Part shown: piece by piece, positions 8,059-16,087 of the stretch
Numbering within the stretch: the stretch's first letter is position 1
Layout of the letters: every line of letters begins with the position of its first letter
Assembly: GCA_016840965.1 (NCBI GenBank)
Contig: JAEORI010000182.1
Location: 1-39,473, forward strand
Origin: Candidatus Thorarchaeota archaeon
GTDB taxonomy: Archaea > Asgardarchaeota > Thorarchaeia > Thorarchaeales > Thorarchaeaceae
Direction: 5' to 3'
DNA length: 39,473 nucleotides
The notes under the pieces: generated by a model
The model's input: the letters and a program-made list of their open reading frames with translations, nothing else
Told to the model about the DNA's origin: nothing
Database searches by the model: none
Program-made: the position numbers and the translations under genes

Positions 8059-8142
8059 ATGAAAAAACTAGTCATTGTTGGGATTCTGGTTATTCTTGTT
8101 CTTGTCGTTGGAATATTGTTCTTGTTGGGGAGTATCAATTGA
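8059..8142 (+). CDS. Possible 27-aa single-helix membrane peptide
   Basis: ATG, two lysines, then about 20 uninterrupted hydrophobic residues (VIVGILVILVLVVGILFLLG) and stop. The K-K-hydrophobic pattern is that of a small membrane peptide. A TATA-like GGTTTATTTG lies at about 7989-7998, but no clear ribosome site is present. It is the only coding candidate in the 280 bp between tRNA-Ile and the next gene. Confidence 0.35.
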   Translation: MKKLVIVGILVILVLVVGILFLLGSIN

Positions 8143-8225
8143 CAAATCAAGGGCAAGTTTGATATTGAGTGAGATTCGGCTTTGAATTTTTAATATGCAT
8201 ATTTTAGTGAGAGTAGCATTTGCTC

Positions 8226-9116
8226 TTACAATACTTCAGGAACAATTTTCCTGATGAACGATAGGGACTCTCTTGTTTCATTCATATTCAGTTCAAATAT
8301 AATTGGACCATGAAACTTGTCTTTTGCCAATTCCAATAGAAACTCACGTAGCAATTTCTCACCCATTATTCCCCTTCCAAGAGGAACATGGTCCCCATGA
8401 ACAACCGTATCATCATCCATAGCAGCATCCTGTAGATGGATCTCAATGATTCTATCTTTGTGTGTCGCATAGAAATCCATGACTAGTTCAGTACCTGACA
8501 TCTGTGCGAGTAAGTGTGCAGTATCGAAACAGATGCTAGTGTCTAAATCATCGACTACCTCTCTCAAGACATGATATGGAAAATCCACATTCTCAATAGC
8601 AAGTTCGCGTGGATTGATCTCTGTTCTACTGACTATTTCTTCAACACTTGCTGCGGTAAACCCAGCCAATAGTTGCCGAATCAAACGAACCAGATTTGAA
8701 TCATAATTCAGGTTTGAAAAACCAGCGGCGAGGTCACCTGACGCATGTAGAACATAAGCTTCAGGCTCAAGTGGTTTGGCAAGTTCAATAGCTTCAATGA
8801 TACTATCAACACTACCTTTTCTCACTTGTTCGTTGAATGTAGCCAGTTCTATTGACCAAAATGGGAGATGTACAGTGTAGGAGTGACCTAATTCTTCTTT
8901 CAGATCTACTAGTTGGTTAATTGATGCTGGTGTAATCGAACCTGGGACTATGTATTTCGCATCCATTGTGATTTCTATAACTGAATAGGAAACTGACATA
9001 GCATCTCTTACAATATCCACTATGTCGAGTCGTGAGAAGTCTGGAACGCCATCGATAATAACTTTGTTAGCTACTTCCTGAAACTCCAGAGCGGTTATAC
9101 CAAACCTCAAGGACAT
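8226..9116 (-). CDS. Sugar-phosphate isomerase/epimerase-like TIM-barrel protein (AP endonuclease 2 superfamily)
   Basis: A 296-aa xylose-isomerase-like barrel. Metal-ligand-type segments appear in the right order: SYTVHLPFW, YVLHASGD, LAIENVD, CFDTAHLL, IEIHLQDA and a terminal IIFELN. These match the His/Glu/Asp positions used by this superfamily to bind divalent metals. The superfamily includes sugar isomerases, endonuclease IV and the cobamide-remodelling phosphodiesterase CbiR; the length fits all but does not distinguish them. It is divergent from a metallo-beta-lactamase-fold hydrolase. I would not call it a DNA repair enzyme without a profile match. Confidence 0.75.
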   Translation of the reverse strand: MSLRFGITALEFQEVANKVIIDGVPDFSRLDIVDIVRDAMSVSYSVIEITMDAKYIVPGSITPASINQLVDLKEELGHSYTVHLPFWSIELATFNEQVRKGSVDSIIEAIELAKPLEPEAYVLHASGDLAAGFSNLNYDSNLVRLIRQLLAGFTAASVEEIVSRTEINPRELAIENVDFPYHVLREVVDDLDTSICFDTAHLLAQMSGTELVMDFYATHKDRIIEIHLQDAAMDDDTVVHGDHVPLGRGIMGEKLLREFLLELAKDKFHGPIIFELNMNETRESLSFIRKIVPEVL

Positions 9117-9222
9117 AATTCAAGCAACTCCATTCATCCCAGTGACAAATCCTCCCGATAAAATGTGCCATGGTGTGAAAGACATATACGTTGGTTCTTC
9201 ATCCATGATTGCAGTGACAACA

Positions 9223-9900
9223 ATGACAGTTACCATTCGATACTTAGCACATGCAAGTTTCCAAATCAAAGATGGAAATCAGAATATCTACATTGATCCT
9301 TCTACTAAGAGCACTGGTCTCAAGAAGGATGCTTTTCAACCAGCAGACCTAATCTTGGTCACTCATGGACATGAGGATCATTTTGACAAAGATCTAATCA
9401 AGAAGATTCGTAAGCCTGGGAATCCTGTGCTTGCTTCAGAGAGCCTAAAGAAGGAGCTGAAAGGAGTAGCAGTATGGGACATGAGCCCAGGACAGTACAT
9501 GAAGATGCTATTCAGTGATGCTGAAATTTGGGCAACTGAAGCATATAATGTAAAGAGAGTTCGACCTAATGGGCAGCCGTTTCATCCTAAAGGATTTGGC
9601 ATGGGATTCATCCTGAAGGTTGGGGAGAAGAGAATCTACCACGCCGGCGACACTGATTTGATTCCTGAGATGGAAAGACTGGCAGAGGTCGATGTGGATG
9701 TAGCTCTTCTTCCCAGTGGAGATACATACACGATGGATGTCAATGAAGCTGCAGAAGCTGCATTGATTATCAAACCCAAGGTCGCAATCCCAATGCACCT
9801 GAAAGGAGCTGATGCAACAGTCTTCAAAGAAAAGGTGGAGTCCAAGTCAAATATCAAAGTATTCATTCTTGGTGAAGGGGAAGAATATACTTTGGAATAA
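9223..9900 (+). CDS. Metallo-beta-lactamase-fold hydrolase, UPF0173-like
   Basis: The core motif THGHEDHFD (HxHxDH) is clear, with a preceding IRYLAHASFQI strand typical of UPF0173/UlaG-like hydrolases, then YHAGDTD and a final IPMHLKGAD supplying the remaining metal ligands. The family holds metal-dependent hydrolases of uncertain substrate. The reading frame is open from 9142, but ATG at 9223 (MTVTIRYL) has GTGA just upstream and matches where the family begins; the earlier start would leave only 26 bp to the divergent neighbour. Confidence 0.85.
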   Translation: MTVTIRYLAHASFQIKDGNQNIYIDPSTKSTGLKKDAFQPADLILVTHGHEDHFDKDLIKKIRKPGNPVLASESLKKELKGVAVWDMSPGQYMKMLFSDAEIWATEAYNVKRVRPNGQPFHPKGFGMGFILKVGEKRIYHAGDTDLIPEMERLAEVDVDVALLPSGDTYTMDVNEAAEAALIIKPKVAIPMHLKGADATVFKEKVESKSNIKVFILGEGEEYTLE

Positions 9901-9946
9901 AAGAGCAGGTAGCTGAGCTACCTGTTCATTCTAAGCGTGTTTGTCT

Positions 9947-10423
9947 TTACATTTTTCGAAGAGCATGAGATTCTATGACAGGATCCACTTCAAGGACTTC
10001 AACCTTGAGCATCTTGTCACCCTGACGGATGCTCTTGACAACATCCATACCCTCTACTGTTTTTCCAAAAACTGTGTGCCCACCATCTAGGTGTTTGGTC
10101 TTTTCTCTGGTTAGTACTATGAAAAACTGACTTCCTCCGGTATCTTTTCCAGCATGCGCCATCGAAAAGGACCCAGGTTCATGTCTTTGTCTTGGGCCTT
10201 TGGTTTCACATGGTATGCGATATCCAGGGCCACCAGTGCCATTGCCTATGGGGCAACCTCCTTGAATGACAAACTCTGGGATGACTCTGTGAAAGGTCAA
10301 GCCATCGTAATATCCACTCTGTGCGAGTGTCACGAAATTTTTGACCGTGTTTATTGCATCGTCAGTCCATAGTTCCCCAATGATGTCCCCACGATTCGTC
10401 TGTATCTTTATTCTTGTTGGCAA
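9947..10423 (-). CDS. Peptidyl-prolyl cis-trans isomerase, cyclophilin type
   Basis: Speeds proline isomerisation during protein folding in the cytoplasm. The single domain contains [33 protein letters not shown] and [14 protein letters not shown], covering the catalytic Arg, the Gln/Phe pocket and the His of cyclophilins. There is no signal peptide. The best start is TTG at 10423 (LPTRIKIQT), with GAGAGG about 9 nt upstream; the frame is open to 10492 but that N-terminus is not conserved in the family. It is divergent from trm1. Confidence 0.92.
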   Translation of the reverse strand: MPTRIKIQTNRGDIIGELWTDDAINTVKNFVTLAQSGYYDGLTFHRVIPEFVIQGGCPIGNGTGGPGYRIPCETKGPRQRHEPGSFSMAHAGKDTGGSQFFIVLTREKTKHLDGGHTVFGKTVEGMDVVKSIRQGDKMLKVEVLEVDPVIESHALRKM

Positions 10424-10507
10424 ATACAATCGCCTCTCTATCTCGGTCGTCCCTACCTTCTTAGAAGTTCCGGAAGACGCGATACTTATCACGGCGATGC
10501 CTATCTG

Positions 10508-10515
10508 CTTATTAG
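10508..10515 (+). promoter_or_regulatory. TATA box, leaderless promoter of trm1
   Basis: CTTATTAG is centred about 32 nt before the ATG at 10543, placing the transcription start at or next to the start codon; no ribosome site precedes that ATG. Confidence 0.5.
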
Positions 10516-10542
10516 CAATTCTTGAGCTTCTTGCATGAGCAC

Positions 10543-11748
10543 ATGACTATCGAGAGAGAGTACACCGAAGGCAGGACTACGTTCCTAAGTGCAGATGTTG
10601 ACCATTATAGTGGACAAAAGAAACAACCAACTGCAAGCATGCCTGTGTTCTATAATCCAAGAATGCAACTGAACAGAGATCTCTCTGTACTCTTTCTAAG
10701 AGCCTACATGAAGAATAACCCAGTTGATCTAATGTGTGAACCATTGACCGGCTCTGGCGTCAGGACTCTGAGATATCTCAATGAGTGTCTAGGTGATTTT
10801 AGGGCGATATTGTGTGATGCCAATCCACTAGCTGTAGAAACAGCACAAAAGAATGTTGAAGCGCTTAGATTTAGTAATCGAGCTGAAGTCATCCATGGAG
10901 ATGCTAAATTGTTGTTGATGTCAAAATCAAGAGCGCGTCGTTTTGATTTTGTTGATATTGACCCATTTGGGACGCCAGCACCATATCTCTATCCAGCTAT
11001 ACAGTCAATAAATCCAAGGGGAGGTTTACTGGCAGTTACTGCAACTGATATGCCAGTTCTGTGTGGAGTTCATCCTAAAATCGCTCTAAGAAGATATGGA
11101 GGGTTCTCTGCTCGAACGCCATATACCCATGAGGTTGCAGTTCGACTTCTCAATGGGTTCATCTATAATGTTGCAGGTGCTTGTGATTGTTCGATGGAAC
11201 CCTTTGCGGTATTAAGTACGGATCACTATGTGAGGACCTGGGTAAAGATTGAAGCAAATAGAACGGAGGCGAACCTTCAGGCTGACGAGATTGGTACTAT
11301 CCTCTATTGCACAGGATGTATGCATTCAGAGGTGAAGGCACTCTCTACTAAAGTAGGAGATTCAAGTTTTGAACACAAGATGGAGGGATGTACTGGATCT
11401 ATTCGTATTGCAGGACCTTTGTGGATTGGGAAATTATTTAGGAAAGAATTTCTCAATGACACCATAGAAGCACGTACAGAAAATGATGGCGGAACCTATC
11501 ATCGAAGAGTTCCGGATATACTTGAAAAAATGTTGGGGGAATCTACGCTCACAAACAGACCATTTATTGACATTCATTCATTGTGTGATCTATACAATTT
11601 GACACCACCCAAAAACCAAATCATTATCGATGAGCTAATAGAACAGGGGTTTGAAGTTGCTAGAACCCATTTCAAATCCACAGCAATTAGGACAACTGCT
11701 CCAGTGAGTGAGATAACGAGAATCATAATTGAGTATAACAAGAGGTAA
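10543..11748 (+). CDS. trm1: tRNA (guanine26-N2) dimethyltransferase Trm1
   Basis: Uses S-adenosylmethionine to dimethylate G26 of tRNAs. It shows the Trm1 N-terminal [14 protein letters not shown], the SAM loop [15 protein letters not shown], motif IV as [15 protein letters not shown], and the later ATDMPVLCG with RRYGG. A CTGC pair plus further cysteines near residues 250-290 match the archaeal zinc site, and the winged-helix C-terminal domain follows. I start at ATG 10543 because of the leaderless TATA spacing; in-frame TTG at 10522 is the alternative. The next gene, rlmE, starts 8 bp after the stop, so both probably form one RNA-modification operon. Confidence 0.95.
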   Translation: MTIEREYTEGRTTFLSADVDHYSGQKKQPTASMPVFYNPRMQLNRDLSVLFLRAYMKNNPVDLMCEPLTGSGVRTLRYLNECLGDFRAILCDANPLAVETAQKNVEALRFSNRAEVIHGDAKLLLMSKSRARRFDFVDIDPFGTPAPYLYPAIQSINPRGGLLAVTATDMPVLCGVHPKIALRRYGGFSARTPYTHEVAVRLLNGFIYNVAGACDCSMEPFAVLSTDHYVRTWVKIEANRTEANLQADEIGTILYCTGCMHSEVKALSTKVGDSSFEHKMEGCTGSIRIAGPLWIGKLFRKEFLNDTIEARTENDGGTYHRRVPDILEKMLGESTLTNRPFIDIHSLCDLYNLTPPKNQIIIDELIEQGFEVARTHFKSTAIRTTAPVSEITRIIIEYNKR

Positions 11749-11755
11749 TTACACG

Positions 11756-12382
11756 ATGGGACGACCACGAGGTGGGCAGAGAGAACGAAAGAAAGAGCAT
11801 TATTATAGAGCCGCCAAAAGAGAGGGGTATCGGAGTAGGTCTGCGTATAAGTTGAAGCAGATTGCCAAGAGCCATAGACTCCTTCTAGGAGTAGATCGAG
11901 TAGTTGAACTCTGCTGCAGCCCAGGGGGATGGACCCAGGTCCTAAAGGAGCTTGATAATAGTCTTCAGATTGTTGCTGTGGATCTAGATATGATGTCACC
12001 ACTTGAAGGTGTTAAGTTCATTCAAGGAGATATTCTTGACGAAAACGTGATTGAAAAAATAAAGACACTCACTGGAGGTACTGTAGATCTTGTACTTTCA
12101 GATTGTTCACCTAAAGTGAGTGGACATTGGGACTTGGATGTAGCCAGACAATTATCTCTTGCAGAAGGAACCATCAAAATCGCACATAGAATACTAGGAA
12201 CCAAGGGAAAGGTATTAGCTAAAGTTTTCCAAGGCCCTGGATTCCAAGAGTTCCTTCAGTCAGTAAAAAACAGATTCAACTCAGTGAAGCTGATTAAACC
12301 AGATGCATCGCGTAGAACTAGTGCTGAAATCTATCTTTTTGCAACTGGACCGCGTGGAGGAAGCCCCCAAAATGTTAGTTAG
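11756..12382 (+). CDS. rlmE: FtsJ/RlmE-type RNA 2'-O-methyltransferase
   Basis: Methylates the ribose 2'-OH of rRNA or tRNA. It begins with the basic YRAAKREGYRSRSAYKL block of the RlmE/Trm7 family, then VVELCCSPGGWTQVL (SAM loop), VLSDCSPKVSG, LAKVFQG and SAEIYLFATG. The catalytic K-D-K-E tetrad is therefore visible: Lys in SAYKL, Asp in LSDCSP, Lys in AKVFQG, Glu in AEIY. AGAGGT lies 9 nt before the ATG at 11756, and the gene follows trm1 closely. Whether it acts on 23S rRNA or on tRNA (as Trm7 does) cannot be decided here. Confidence 0.93.
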   Translation: MGRPRGGQRERKKEHYYRAAKREGYRSRSAYKLKQIAKSHRLLLGVDRVVELCCSPGGWTQVLKELDNSLQIVAVDLDMMSPLEGVKFIQGDILDENVIEKIKTLTGGTVDLVLSDCSPKVSGHWDLDVARQLSLAEGTIKIAHRILGTKGKVLAKVFQGPGFQEFLQSVKNRFNSVKLIKPDASRRTSAEIYLFATGPRGGSPQNVS

Positions 12383-12738
12383 CTAGTCGCTTTGCCCAAG
12401 TCAGCGCCTAACCATTCCTCAAGCTCTCTACATGTGACTGGAGAGTCCGGCTGTCTAATTCCGCATCTGCCGATCTTCAGGCAATGGAAACACGGGCAAC
12501 CATTCATGTCGGATAGACCACCGGCATCAGCATCATCAACAACTGGAGTTTTTATGATGTATCTTTCTTTTTCGAGTTCTTGTTTCTGCATTATTCGTCC
12601 CTCAGACGTTAATGTGGTGATTATTTCTGCTATCTTTTGAGAGTCGATACCTAGCCTATCCGCGAGTTCCCCGATGAGTAGACCATTCTCACCTGCGTCG
12701 CGCAGTGCGTCCAGGATTTGGTCGTTATCATCTTTCAT
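12379..12738 (-). CDS. RPC34/RPC39-like winged-helix protein with Fe-S cysteine motif
   Basis: Residues 1-60 form a winged helix (LIGELADRLGIDSQKIAEII) like those of the RNA polymerase III subunit RPC34 (human RPC39). Residues 80-111 hold CPCFHC, then C92, SPVTC103 and EEWLG: the cluster motif C-P-C-x2-C-x5-C-x10-C with SPxxC and Trp that in human RPC39 binds a cubane 4Fe-4S cluster. Archaeal orthologues of this short form are known from Crenarchaeota and Thaumarchaeota and are thought to help RNA polymerase at a subset of promoters. AAGGT lies 7 nt before the ATG and a TATA-like AATTAAATATC is further up. It converges on rlmE with 4 bp overlap. Confidence 0.8.
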   Translation of the reverse strand: MKDDNDQILDALRDAGENGLLIGELADRLGIDSQKIAEIITTLTSEGRIMQKQELEKERYIIKTPVVDDADAGGLSDMNGCPCFHCLKIGRCGIRQPDSPVTCRELEEWLGADLGKATS

Positions 12739-12868
12739 TTAAATGACCTTGAATAGACACGTGGCAACATCAAACGAACTACACAAGATGATATTTAATT
12801 ATCGGAAGCTGCTAACCATTATCGTCAAATGTCGTATTTACTTAGACATAGCTGTACACTAATGTACA

Positions 12869-13114
12869 TCAATTTTTCTTTAGATAGAGCATCTGGCCAA
12901 CTATTTTTGACGTGTCAAATTTGGGTCGAGGGCGGACTGAAACGTAGGGTTCTTTTACAGGTCCAAAGACATCAATGATTTCACCAACTTCTTGCGCTTT
13001 CTTATCAAGCACAACAGAACGAGACCCAACTGGTGGTGTTTTGTCTGTGCGTAGAATTATGGATCCACGCTTAGAAATGTGAAGAACCTTTCCCAAACGT
13101 TTCAAAGGACACAC
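12869..13114 (-). CDS. gar1: H/ACA RNP protein Gar1
   Basis: An 81-aa beta-barrel protein of the archaeal Gar1 family, which helps Cbf5 load and release RNA during pseudouridylation. Typical parts are LGKVLHISKRGSIILRT, the VGSRSVVLDKKAQEVGEI core and DVFGPVKEPYVSVRP, the last being the most conserved Gar1 block. The start is 10 bp after the stop of the srp19-like gene, an arrangement common in archaea. Confidence 0.93.
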   Translation of the reverse strand: MCPLKRLGKVLHISKRGSIILRTDKTPPVGSRSVVLDKKAQEVGEIIDVFGPVKEPYVSVRPRPKFDTSKIVGQMLYLKKN

Positions 13115-13124
13115 TCTCTTAGAA

Positions 13125-13544
13125 TTATTTTCTGCGTTTCTTCTTTCCCTTTTTCTTCTTTTCAGCGAGAATTCGGGCTGATTCTCGTTGAGCTACAGCT
13201 CTTCGAACCCCTTTAGCGAGCATAAGCAGCACTCGTTTTTTCTTATGTTTCTCAGGATTTGCCACAAGTAGGTAGCCATTATATTCCGTAAACCCACGAG
13301 GGTGTTCTTTGTCAGGTCTGCTCTCATATTCAAAGCCTGATGATTCAGCAGCCATTTCTAGGGTTTTCAAGGTGACATTTGAAGCAGCCAAATTACTTGA
13401 CACTTTGCGGCCCTGCATTCTTGTAAGATTCTTCTCAAAATACGCAGGCCAAACGATTAGCATCCCATCGTGTTTTTTCATTCCAAGCTGCTTCCAAGTT
13501 CTATACATTCTCTCCAGTTCTGATGCTCTTTTTACCTTTCGCAT
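13125..13544 (-). CDS. srp19: Signal recognition particle protein SRP19
   Basis: Binds 7S RNA and primes it for SRP54. The family signature is clear: LIVWPAYFEKNLTRMQGRKV, followed by a helical part and PRGFTEYNGYLLV, ending in a lysine/arginine-rich tail. The N-terminus has about 27 residues before the core, somewhat longer than usual; ATG 22 (MKKHDGM) is a possible shorter start. It is the first gene of a two-gene unit with gar1. The 7S RNA gene itself is not in the window. Confidence 0.92.
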   Translation of the reverse strand: MRKVKRASELERMYRTWKQLGMKKHDGMLIVWPAYFEKNLTRMQGRKVSSNLAASNVTLKTLEMAAESSGFEYESRPDKEHPRGFTEYNGYLLVANPEKHKKKRVLLMLAKGVRRAVAQRESARILAEKKKKGKKKRRK

Positions 13545-13639
13545 CTGAAGATTGATTTTGAAAGCATTATTGAGAAATGATGAACTTGATAAGTCAGTAA
13601 GCTAGCCACCTAACAACAGAACCAGAGGATGAAAGATAC

Positions 13640-14113
13640 TTGACCAGAAAGAGCAAGGATATCTATTTTGCAGAGATTGCTGATTTGGTTTCATCACGGA
13701 GTACTTGCTTGAGAAATCAAGTAGGAGCTGTTATCGTTAAAGATTCGCAAATTCTTAGTACAGGATATAATGGTGCTCCAAAAAAGCTTCCACACTGCGA
13801 AGATGTAGGATGCATTAGAGAAGAGCTTGGTGTAAAGCCTGGAGAACGTCACGAGTTGTGTAGGGGTCTGCATGCTGAACAGAATGCCATCATTCAAGCA
13901 GCATTTCACGGAGTGAGCGTGAACAATGCCAAAATCTACTGTACTACCCGACCTTGCAGTATCTGTACAAAGATGCTCATCAATGCAGGTATTGATGAGA
14001 TAATCTACATTGAGGAATATGAGGATGAACTTGCTGCCCAACTTGCGGAAGAAGCAGGTCTCAGTCTACGTCGTGTTGAAGTTCCAAGAAAGTATGGCAG
14101 GAATTCAAAATAG
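13640..14113 (+). CDS. dCMP deaminase / ComE-type deoxycytidylate deaminase
   Basis: Deaminates dCMP to dUMP for dTTP synthesis. It has the zinc-dependent deaminase motif HAEQNAI (H78, catalytic E80) and PCSIC (C106, C109), preceded by [14 protein letters not shown] and CRGLHAE as in the T4-type family, where the inserted Cys/His residues can hold a second zinc. The TTG start has GAGG 11 nt upstream. It is followed 76 bp later by pyrB, so a pyrimidine group is suggested. Confidence 0.93.
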   Translation: MTRKSKDIYFAEIADLVSSRSTCLRNQVGAVIVKDSQILSTGYNGAPKKLPHCEDVGCIREELGVKPGERHELCRGLHAEQNAIIQAAFHGVSVNNAKIYCTTRPCSICTKMLINAGIDEIIYIEEYEDELAAQLAEEAGLSLRRVEVPRKYGRNSK

Positions 14114-14189
14114 CTCTATCCGCGAAGCGATCATCTGGAAAGGTTAAAGAAGAAGATTGGTTTCTTCCATCTTGAGTGGGTGTCGTCAT

Positions 14190-15104
14190 ATGGGAGAACT
14201 TCAGAACCTAATTAGTATTCATGACTTGGATAGGAAAATGATAGATCATATCCTTGACACTGCAGCAGAGATGGAGTCAGTTGCAGTGAATCGAAGTAAG
14301 ATCCTAGACTCAAAAATCATGGCGGTCTTATTCTTCGAACCTTCTACACGTACGCGCCTCTCGTTTGAGAGTGCGATGCTTAGACTTGGTGGAAGTGTTA
14401 TTGGTTTTGCAGAAGCAGGGGTGTCAAGTGCCGGTGGAAAAGGAGAAACTCTTGCTGATACAATACGAACTGTTGAAAGATACGCGGATGTCATTGTTAT
14501 TCGCCATCCATTAGACGGATCCGCAAGGGTGTCTGCTGAGTTTTCCAAGATTCCTGTAATAAACGCTGGTAGTGGTTCTGAAGAGCATCCAACCCAAGCT
14601 TTGCTTGATCTCTATTCAATTCGTAAAATGAAAGGGAAAATCGATGGTCTCTCTATATCTCTCTGTGGAGACCTCAAGTATGGTCGGACAGTTCATTCGT
14701 TGGGAATGGCACTTAGTCATTATGATGTCAAAATGAAACTTGCTGCACCTCAGGCACTCAGGATGAAGCCAGCTATCATTGAACAGATGAAAAAATCCGG
14801 AGCTGACGTAGTGGAAGTGGAAACCGTCGAAGAGGCCGTGAAGGACGTTGATGTGATATATACAACGCGTATACAGAAAGAACGTTTTCCTGATGTTCGA
14901 GAGTATGATAAAGTGAAAGACAGATTCCGAATTACAGCAAACGATTTGGCATATATGAGGGAAGACACCATAATATTACATCCTCTGCCAAGAGTTGATG
15001 AACTGGATCCTGAAATTGATAATACACCACATGCAAAGTACTTTGATCAGGTATACAACGGAGTTATTCTAAGGATGGCGGTGTTAAAGCTAATCCTCGG
15101 TTAA
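14190..15104 (+). CDS. pyrB: Aspartate carbamoyltransferase, catalytic chain
   Basis: Catalyses the first committed step of pyrimidine synthesis, carbamoyl phosphate plus aspartate. Motifs are FFEPSTRTRLSFE (carbamoyl phosphate loop), SAGGKGETLADT (the 80s loop), SEEHPTQALLDLY and HPLPRVDEL. The length, 304 aa, matches PyrB. GGGTG lies 8 nt before the ATG at 14190; in-frame TTG at 14157 is a weaker choice. A TATA-like AGGTTAAAG is near 14142. The regulatory chain PyrI does not follow, which is unusual for archaea, where pyrBI are often adjacent. Confidence 0.97.
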   Translation: MGELQNLISIHDLDRKMIDHILDTAAEMESVAVNRSKILDSKIMAVLFFEPSTRTRLSFESAMLRLGGSVIGFAEAGVSSAGGKGETLADTIRTVERYADVIVIRHPLDGSARVSAEFSKIPVINAGSGSEEHPTQALLDLYSIRKMKGKIDGLSISLCGDLKYGRTVHSLGMALSHYDVKMKLAAPQALRMKPAIIEQMKKSGADVVEVETVEEAVKDVDVIYTTRIQKERFPDVREYDKVKDRFRITANDLAYMREDTIILHPLPRVDELDPEIDNTPHAKYFDQVYNGVILRMAVLKLILG

Positions 15105-15826
15105 GTCGGTTCTATCGCTCTTAAGTCACGTGTCAGGGTTTCAACAGACCCGGCTTTGCTAACTGCCAAGGGGATACGCATTTGTTCAGAGAGATCCAAT
15201 GCCAGCCTATCAACCTCGGAAACACCATGAAGGATAACGAGAGATGGCTTGAACTCTTGTGACTTGATAGCAATCATTGGAGCTCGACCCGTATTTACAT
15301 TGGTGAATAACAGACACCTCTCTGTTGTAGCCCCGAAAAGTTTCAGGAATGCGTCGCTACTCAGCTCTTTCACTGCTCGTTCTACATCGACCAGAGTATA
15401 ACCATAAATTTCCCTGTCAAGAAGTTTTTCTCCTGTTTTTACAACACATTTCAGACGTTGGCAGAACTCTTTTGCTGTGAGAGGAGTGGAAAAGTCACTC
15501 ATCGCTAAGACAATATTGAGATCAACAAGACTGACGTCCATGAGTCGGACAAATGCAGCAACGACTTGACCACCATTTCGTTCATCTAGTGTAAGCAATG
15601 CCATGACAAAACGCTGTATCGTTGAAGTACCTGGAGATTTTCTTCGTCCAGATTCATAATCACTAATCACACTTGGACTGATATCAAGATAGTCTGCAAG
15701 AAGAATTTGTGGTAATCTGAATCGTTCTCTCCAGATTCTCATGGTCTGCCCGGGGTGTTCTGATAAAGTAATTTCACCAGCAATGCGACGAGCAAGACGC
15801 TCCCGGACAGACGATTGATACGACAT
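15101..15826 (-). CDS. HTH transcriptional regulator, archaeal COG1709-like
   Basis: Residues about 25-75 are a Cro/C1-type helix-turn-helix: RFRLPQILLADYLDISPSVI then SDYESGRRKSPG. The remainder, about 150 aa, is an alpha/beta domain conserved in archaeal regulators of the COG1709 type; it contains LLFTNVNTGRAPMIAIKS and a final predicted strand-helix pair. The stop overlaps the pyrB stop by 4 bp in convergent orientation. The ligand or target is unknown; the sequence shows no clear operator. Confidence 0.8.
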   Translation of the reverse strand: MSYQSSVRERLARRIAGEITLSEHPGQTMRIWRERFRLPQILLADYLDISPSVISDYESGRRKSPGTSTIQRFVMALLTLDERNGGQVVAAFVRLMDVSLVDLNIVLAMSDFSTPLTAKEFCQRLKCVVKTGEKLLDREIYGYTLVDVERAVKELSSDAFLKLFGATTERCLLFTNVNTGRAPMIAIKSQEFKPSLVILHGVSEVDRLALDLSEQMRIPLAVSKAGSVETLTRDLRAIEPT

Positions 15827-15933
15827 TGAACGAAGTTTCTAGTGTTTTGAACATAAGGATTTCGACTATTGACGATGTAATAGTCCGTTAATAAATAGAA
15901 ACAGGTCACAATTATGGAAAGTAGAAGAATTAG

Positions 15934-16040
15934 TGGTGGGCCGGCCCGGATTTGAACCGGGGATCCCTTGGAGTCTTGCTAACGGACATCAGTCCGTATG
16001 ACCCAAACCAAGAATCATAGCCAAGCTAGACCACCGACCC
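15934..16040 (-). tRNA. tRNA-Pro(TGG) with a 29-nt intron at 37/38
   Basis: Read on the minus strand: acceptor GGGTCGG pairs with CCGGCCC, discriminator A, encoded CCA. The anticodon stem CTTGG/CCAAG holds TGG. The intron occupies 15973-16001. The BHB is canonical: TTTG pairs with CAAG (4 bp), 3-nt bulges GGT and ACT, then an ACGGAC/GTCCGT helix in the intron. Cutting after the second base of each bulge leaves loop TTTGGGT. T arm CCCGG-TTCAAAT-CCGGG is intact. Confidence 0.96.
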
Positions 16041-16065
16041 TTTCGATGGTTGAGCACCCAGTTAC

Positions 16066-16074
16066 GGTTATAAG
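16066..16074 (-). promoter_or_regulatory. TATA box of tRNA-Pro
   Basis: CTTATAACC on the minus strand, centred about 30 nt before the first base of the tRNA; it lies just outside the 3' end of the GH13 gene. Confidence 0.6.
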
Positions 16075-16087
16075 AATAGCGTTGGCA

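Noticed and set aside
8226..9116. Calling the TIM-barrel protein endonuclease IV or CbiR
   Set aside because: The ligand-type residues fit the whole superfamily; nothing visible separates the subfamilies.
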